Shown: in pieces, positions 55,690 to 59,789 of the stretch
Layout of the letters: every line of letters begins with the position of its first letter
Position numbering within the stretch: the stretch's first letter is position 1
Source of the DNA: Ruegeria aquimaris
GTDB lineage: Bacteria > Pseudomonadota > Alphaproteobacteria > Rhodobacterales > Rhodobacteraceae
NCBI RefSeq assembly: GCF_025751555.1
Contig: NZ_JAOWLB010000025.1
Span: 1-59,789, forward strand
Length of the DNA: 59,789 nucleotides
Reading direction: 5' to 3'
Notes under the pieces: generated by a model
Database searches by the model: none
What the model was told of the DNA's origin: nothing
Seen by the model: the letters and a program-made list of their open reading frames with translations, nothing else
Program-made: the position numbers and the translations under genes

Positions 55690-56625
55690 TTAACCCGACG
55701 CCTCGTCCGCAAGACCCAACTGCGCGAGCCTGATGCGCTGACGCGCGGCCAGCGCCTCGATCTCGGCTGTGGCAGCCGGTGTCAGCACCGCACCTGGTTT
55801 CCGCAGCGTGGGGTGGGCGATGACGCCTTGCCGGGCCAGAGAATACTTGCGGATCGCCAATCCGATGCCTGGCTGGGCCTCATAGCGGATCATCGGCATG
55901 TAGGCGTCAAACACATCGCGCGCATGGTCGATGTCGCCCGCGTTGACCGCGTCGATGACACGGCGCATCATCTCGGGATACCCAAAACCGGTCATCGCGC
56001 CATCCGCACCGCGCAGCATCTCCTCCAGCAGGTACATTCCGCCGTTGCCGCAGAGGATCGAGATACTGCGTGCGCCTGCGTCTGAAGCAGCCCGCAGCGT
56101 GCTTATCTTTTCCAGCCCTGGCCAGTCTTCGTGCTTCAACATCACGCAAGTCGGGCAGGTCTCGACCACCTTCAGGATGACCGTGGTGGAGATCTGGACA
56201 CCCGTCGCAAGCGGAAAATCCTGCAGCACAAAGGGCGTTTTGCCAAGGGTTGCCGCGATATCCTGAAAGTAGCTCAGGATCTGCGCGTCCGTCCTCAGGG
56301 TATTGGGCGGAGCGACCATCACACCGGCGGCACCGGCATCCATCGCTTCATCGCTCAGCGCCGATATGGCGGCGAGCCCCGGTGCCGACACGCCGACCAC
56401 CACCGGTACGGAGCTGCGCGCGATGACCCGCCGGACGACGGCGACGGATTCCTCGGCTGTCAGCTTTCCCGCCTCGCCCATCATCCCAAGAATGGTCAGG
56501 CCGTTTGCGCCTCGCGCGATGTAGGCGTCCACCATCCGGTCGATGCTGTCGAAATCCAGCGCACCATGGGGCAGAAACGGGGTGACGGCGATGGTGAATA
56601 CGCCCTTGGTTGTTTCGTCAAGCAT
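55690..56625 (-). CDS. DapA/dihydrodipicolinate synthase family aldolase
   Basis: 311 residues, class I aldolase TIM barrel. The Schiff-base lysine is Lys164 in CVMLKHEDWPG. The catalytic tyrosine of true DapA (motif LYNxPxRTG) is absent: here it reads LQDFPLATG, with Gln at the tyrosine position. So lysine biosynthesis is unlikely; another aldol or retro-aldol reaction, or a hydratase step, is more probable. Last gene of the hydantoinase cluster. Its ATG overlaps the end of the racemase gene by eight bases, pointing to shared expression. Confidence 0.83.
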   Translation of the reverse strand: MLDETTKGVFTIAVTPFLPHGALDFDSIDRMVDAYIARGANGLTILGMMGEAGKLTAEESVAVVRRVIARSSVPVVVGVSAPGLAAISALSDEAMDAGAAGVMVAPPNTLRTDAQILSYFQDIAATLGKTPFVLQDFPLATGVQISTTVILKVVETCPTCVMLKHEDWPGLEKISTLRAASDAGARSISILCGNGGMYLLEEMLRGADGAMTGFGYPEMMRRVIDAVNAGDIDHARDVFDAYMPMIRYEAQPGIGLAIRKYSLARQGVIAHPTLRKPGAVLTPAATAEIEALAARQRIRLAQLGLADEASG

Positions 56626-57298
56626 GATTGGATCTCGTCGATGCGTGTGACATGTTCAGCCGGATCTGGCCGAGCGCCATGCTGACGGCGCTCTGCGTGG
56701 GTTCGACCACCGGCAGACCGGTGGCTTCTTCGAGCGTGGCGCGATACCGGGCCATGCCCGCGCAGCCCATGATCAGGACATCCGCACCGTCCTTGTCGCG
56801 CAGCCGACGACCCGTGGCGATCATGGCGTCCAGGGTCTTGTCCGGTTCCGCCAGATCGGCAACGCCAAGGCCAAGCGCCCGGTCGCCGGCCAACCGCCCA
56901 AGCACCCCCATGGCGCCGAATGCCCGCAGATGGCGCGGGATCGAGGTCGGCAGGATCGCGATCACGCCGAACCGCTGGCCAAGGGTCAGCGCGGTCATGA
57001 CCGCGGCCTCCTGAATGCCGACCACGGGCAGCCGGGTCTGGTCACGCAGCGCGTGCAGCCCCGGATCGCCGAAGCAGGCGATCACATATCCCGCCGCATC
57101 GGCCTGCGCCTCGGCCAATGCCAGCATGGGCGCGATGGTCAGGTCGGCCTGACGCTGGCTTTCAATGCCTTTCGGCCCCTCAGAAAGGGTCAGGCAGCGG
57201 ATCGGGATGCCAAAGCTGCGCAACGGGGCGACCGCCGCATCGATACCATCGGTGACGGTTTGCGAGGAATTGGGATTGATGACGATCAGGTGTTTCAT
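56618..57298 (-). CDS. Asp/Glu/hydantoin racemase family protein
   Basis: 226 residues. It starts with LIVINPNSSQTVTDGI, typical of hydantoin racemases (HyuE), and has the two catalytic cysteines Cys75 (IACFGDPG) and Cys179 (LIMGCAGMA). Hydantoin racemases interconvert the D and L forms of 5-substituted hydantoins; related allantoin racemases act on allantoin. The neighbouring hydantoinase fits either role. It overlaps the VOC gene by four bases (ATGA) and the DapA-like gene by eight. Confidence 0.86.
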   Translation of the reverse strand: MKHLIVINPNSSQTVTDGIDAAVAPLRSFGIPIRCLTLSEGPKGIESQRQADLTIAPMLALAEAQADAAGYVIACFGDPGLHALRDQTRLPVVGIQEAAVMTALTLGQRFGVIAILPTSIPRHLRAFGAMGVLGRLAGDRALGLGVADLAEPDKTLDAMIATGRRLRDKDGADVLIMGCAGMARYRATLEEATGLPVVEPTQSAVSMALGQIRLNMSHASTRSNHA

Positions 57299-57684
57299 GC
57301 GCCGGTTCGGGTCGTGGATTGGATTTCGATTTGATAACCCTCGGGGTCACGGAACACAAAGGCGCGAATGCCGAGCTGGTCGTTTTCGAACAGCCGCGAC
57401 AGGCCATCCAGCCCCTTGGACTGCGAATAGGCAAACCAGCCATCGACATCCGACACCCGGATACAAAGCTGCACCGGTTTGTCTGCCGCCCATTTGTTCA
57501 TGCCACGGGTTTCATCAACCAGCCCGACGTGGGCGCCAGAACAAATCCGGTAGATCTTGCACCAGCCCTGATCGATGGCGAGGGTCAGTCCCAGAACCTC
57601 TTCGTAAAACCGCATCGCCTGCGGCAAGTCGCGGTAATAGAAGAAGGTGATGGCGAGTTGCGGGTCCAACGGGGGTCGCTGCAT
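57295..57684 (-). CDS. VOC family protein (glyoxalase-like)
   Basis: 129 residues. The single-domain VOC pattern is clear: LAITFFYYRDLPQAMRFYEE at the start and AFVFRDPEGYQIEIQS at the end, the latter bearing the ligand glutamate. It differs from the VOC proteins of the homogentisate cluster. The reaction is not known; inside this operon it may be an epimerase or lyase acting on a hydantoin-derived intermediate. It starts 12 bases after the hydantoinase stop. Confidence 0.8.
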   Translation of the reverse strand: MQRPPLDPQLAITFFYYRDLPQAMRFYEEVLGLTLAIDQGWCKIYRICSGAHVGLVDETRGMNKWAADKPVQLCIRVSDVDGWFAYSQSKGLDGLSRLFENDQLGIRAFVFRDPEGYQIEIQSTTRTGA

Positions 57685-57696
57685 TTCATCCTCGGA

Positions 57697-59112
57697 TCAA
57701 GAGACCGGCGCGACCGGTCTGGTGGCGAGTGTGGGGCGCTCGATCCATTGACCCGCGCCCGGTTTGCCGACGAAGGCGCCGTCTTTCACGAGGCTTTGCC
57801 CTCGCAGGATGACATGCTCGGGCCAGCCCGTCACGCGGAACCCCTCCCATGGATTGTAGCCCACGTTGTCGTGCAGATCGTTGGGCCCATAGGTCACGGT
57901 TTTCTCAGGATCCCAGACCACCACATCCGCGTCCATCCCCAGGGCGATACCGCCCTTGCCCCGGAGCCCATAGAGCCGGGCCGGAGCATGCGCGGTGAGT
58001 TCGGCAAATGCCTCGGGTCCCCCCCTGCCACCGGTCACCATCGCGTCGAACATCAGCGGCAGACGGGTCTCGAGCCCCGGCAGACCGTTGGCGATCTGGT
58101 GAAATCCGGCATTCAGACCCGCTGCGAGCTTGCCGGTTTCATCAAACCGGTAAGGGGCGTGATCGGAAGAGACCAGATCCAGCGTCCCCGAGAGCAGCGC
58201 CTGCCACAGCGCCGTTTGATCTTGCTCGGTCCGTTGCGGCGGAGAACACATCCACTTCGCGCCTTCAAGTCCGGCCCGGTCCAGCACCTCTTCGGTCATG
58301 AACAGGTAGTGCGGGCAGGTCTCGGCCCAGATCGGCGCGCCCCTGTCCCGCGCTGCGCGGACCGCTTCTGTCGCCTCCTGCGTCGAGATGTGAAACAGCA
58401 TCGTCGGCTGACCGATGTATTCGGCAAACCGGCAGATCCGTTCGACGGCTTCGATCTCGGCCATGCGGGGCCGGGACTTGGCGTGATATTTCGGGGCCGT
58501 GCGCCCGGCGGCGACAAGCGCCGCCCGCGCCTCGGAAATGATCGCATCGTTTTCGGCGTGAACGCAGACCAGCGCGCCATTCTGTCTAGCCAGCCGGAGA
58601 ACGCGCAGCAGGTCGATGTCATCAAGTCGGATGTTGTAGGTCGTGAAAACCTTGAGCGACCGGTGACCGGCTCCGATCAACCTGGCCAGATCAGCTTCGA
58701 AACCGGTCACGGTCGGGTCCGTGAGCGTGAGGTGAAAGGCATAGTCGATCATCGCACCGCGCGCGGCGCGCGCCGCGTAGTCGGCCACGGTGTCAACGAG
58801 GGTCTGGCCCTTTTCTTGCGCGGCAAAGGAAATCACGCTGGTCGTACCGCCCATCGCCGCCGATTTGGTCGCGGTTTCGAAAGTATCGGCGTTCCATTGC
58901 CCCATACCTGACATCTGTTCGATATGCGCATGAGGATCGACGCCTCCGGGCATGACCCATTTCCCCTTGGCCGCGATCTCGGCCTTTGCCGTGGCGACCG
59001 GGCGACCAATCGACACGAACCGGCCCTCCGAAATGGCAAGATCCCCGTCAACTACTCCGTCGCGGGTCACGATCCGACCGCCACGGATGACAAGATCTGG
59101 ATTTGCGGGCAT
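57697..59112 (-). CDS. D-hydantoinase / dihydropyrimidinase
   Basis: 471 residues. All metal-site residues are present: His61 and His63 (DPHAHIE), the carboxylated Lys154 (SLKVFTTYN), His185 (VHAEN), His241 (LFHIS) and Asp317 (SSDHAP). It opens cyclic diamides such as dihydropyrimidines or 5-substituted hydantoins in the cytoplasm. The ATG at 59112 has a GAGAG sequence about 8 bases upstream; the longer frame (to 59457) is low-complexity without a ribosome site. First gene of a four-gene operon with a racemase, so hydantoin rather than pyrimidine use is favoured. No carbamoylase gene is in the window. Confidence 0.9.
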   Translation of the reverse strand: MPANPDLVIRGGRIVTRDGVVDGDLAISEGRFVSIGRPVATAKAEIAAKGKWVMPGGVDPHAHIEQMSGMGQWNADTFETATKSAAMGGTTSVISFAAQEKGQTLVDTVADYAARAARGAMIDYAFHLTLTDPTVTGFEADLARLIGAGHRSLKVFTTYNIRLDDIDLLRVLRLARQNGALVCVHAENDAIISEARAALVAAGRTAPKYHAKSRPRMAEIEAVERICRFAEYIGQPTMLFHISTQEATEAVRAARDRGAPIWAETCPHYLFMTEEVLDRAGLEGAKWMCSPPQRTEQDQTALWQALLSGTLDLVSSDHAPYRFDETGKLAAGLNAGFHQIANGLPGLETRLPLMFDAMVTGGRGGPEAFAELTAHAPARLYGLRGKGGIALGMDADVVVWDPEKTVTYGPNDLHDNVGYNPWEGFRVTGWPEHVILRGQSLVKDGAFVGKPGAGQWIERPTLATRPVAPVS

Positions 59113-59373
59113 GGCTCGGTCTCTCTTGGTGCGATTGGGCAATGCACCGGAGCATGCCGCCCAAACCTGCGGCTGCATAGTCCCAGGGTTTGTCTGCCGC
59201 GTGAAATCCGTCCCGGGTGCCGGCGCCTGAGCGGAAGCAACCGCACAGGCATTGGTGAAACCGCCCTGACCGCCGCGACCGCGTACCTGCTGACGCCGCC
59301 AGTCAGACCGACGCCCATCGCAATCCGACTTCTTCCGGCAGCAGGCTCCAGACCTGATGGCTTCAGGTGGCTG

Positions 59374-59419
59374 GCGTCCTTCAGGTCGCGCAGGGAGACC
59401 TGAAGGACGCGCCACTTTT
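59374..59419 (+). terminator. Terminator-like hairpin without an upstream gene
   Basis: A 14-base perfect stem (59374-59387 with 59397-59410, loop of nine) is followed on the + strand by GCCACTTTTT. It has the form of a Rho-independent terminator, but no + strand gene lies before it in 59113-59373. It may end a short untranslated RNA or belong to mobile DNA. The rest of 59113-59764 holds no gene I can support. Confidence 0.6.
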
Positions 59420-59764
59420 TCTGGCTTGGCGATGCCCGGATGGAGCGCATGAAGCATTTCTTGCCGAAGAGCCTCGCCAGACCCCGCATCGATGACCGGC
59501 GTGTCCCGAGGGGAATGATCGTCTTCAATTGCGACGGGTTGCGGTGGTGCGATGCGACGCGAGAGCAGGGGCCAGCGAAACCCCTGCAGGATCGTTGAAG
59601 CCAGTGGAGCGGCGATGGGTCTTTGGCAGGATCATGTTGGGCCGGGCGGCTGTCCGGGGACCTTCTTCTCAGCAATCGCGCTGGCCGCGACAGTCCTGGA
59701 ATGGCCCAACTGACTAGGTCATGTTGACAAATGTCTGAGTCAAAGCCGGATGGAGGTAATGTCG

Positions 59765-59789
59765 ATGAAACCCAGGAAGCTTTCCATGG
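59765..59789 (+). CDS. Start of an unidentified gene, cut by the window end
   Basis: A GGAGG at 59752-59756 stands eight bases before an ATG at 59765 that opens a frame (MKPRKLSM) to the last base. The start of a transposase or other small protein is possible; eight residues do not allow a call. A TTGACA at 59724-59729 may be a -35 element for it. Confidence 0.4.

Overview
The window looks like chromosomal DNA of a marine alphaproteobacterium of the Roseobacter group (Rhodobacteraceae), probably Ruegeria-like. The grounds are high GC with strong GC3 bias, a taurine block (tpa/tauABC) next to a DmdB-like acyl-CoA ligase, a homogentisate cluster, a MipZ-type ATPase, and many type I-secreted RTX proteins. 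The genus is inference. No rRNA, tRNA, CRISPR array or prophage was found.

Layout. 1-1.0 kb: edge of an IS3-family element that has cut off a cytochrome c gene, plus a second IS3 scrap. 1.0-5.0 kb (-): two RTX proteins, an M10 serralysin-like protease and an FG-GAP propeller protein. 5.0-7.4 kb (-): TetR regulator and acyl-CoA ligase. 7.7-12.7 kb: taurine-pyruvate aminotransferase divergent from tauABC. 12.8-17.3 kb: second acyl-CoA ligase, GNAT, DOPA-dioxygenase-like protein, agmatinase family enzyme, thioredoxin-fold protein. 17.35-24.8 kb (-): homogentisate degradation (hmgA, fumarylacetoacetase, maleylacetoacetate isomerase) with a flavin monooxygenase, a DUF2783 protein, two VOC proteins and an odd metallo-beta-lactamase-fold protein; a MarR regulator diverges from hmgA. 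25.4-27.4 kb: class III nucleotide cyclase and MipZ-like ATPase. 27.7-34.4 kb (-): three RTX genes and an RTX remnant. 34.4-44.9 kb: LysR regulator divergent from a nine-gene operon with a polar amino acid ABC transporter, class III aminotransferase, two-subunit CoA-transferase, two M20 amidohydrolases and an alanine racemase family enzyme. 45.1-46.7 kb (-): ExoD and TerC membrane proteins. 47.55-54.7 kb (+): three RTX genes, the first interrupted by two one-base frameshifts. 54.9-55.3 kb: decayed DDE transposase. 55.7-59.1 kb (-): hydantoinase, VOC protein, hydantoin-racemase-like and DapA-like genes. The window ends at the start of an unidentified + strand reading frame.

The outstanding feature is a dispersed family of eight RTX genes plus one remnant. 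All end in the same module: RTX nonapeptides followed by a C-terminal domain of about 110 residues. Their N-terminal parts are unrelated (protease, FG-GAP propeller, ELWxxDGT repeats, WRV-type propeller, Ig-like repeats, and unrecognised folds). Patches of the shared module are almost identical in DNA between genes tens of kilobases apart and on opposite strands, while neighbouring patches differ. That mosaic is what gene conversion or module shuffling would leave. No type I secretion exporter lies in the window, so the proteins must be exported by machinery encoded elsewhere. The second candidate for new biology is the 35.5-44.9 kb operon, whose enzyme set suggests a catabolic route for an N-acylated or beta-amino acid whose substrate I cannot name.
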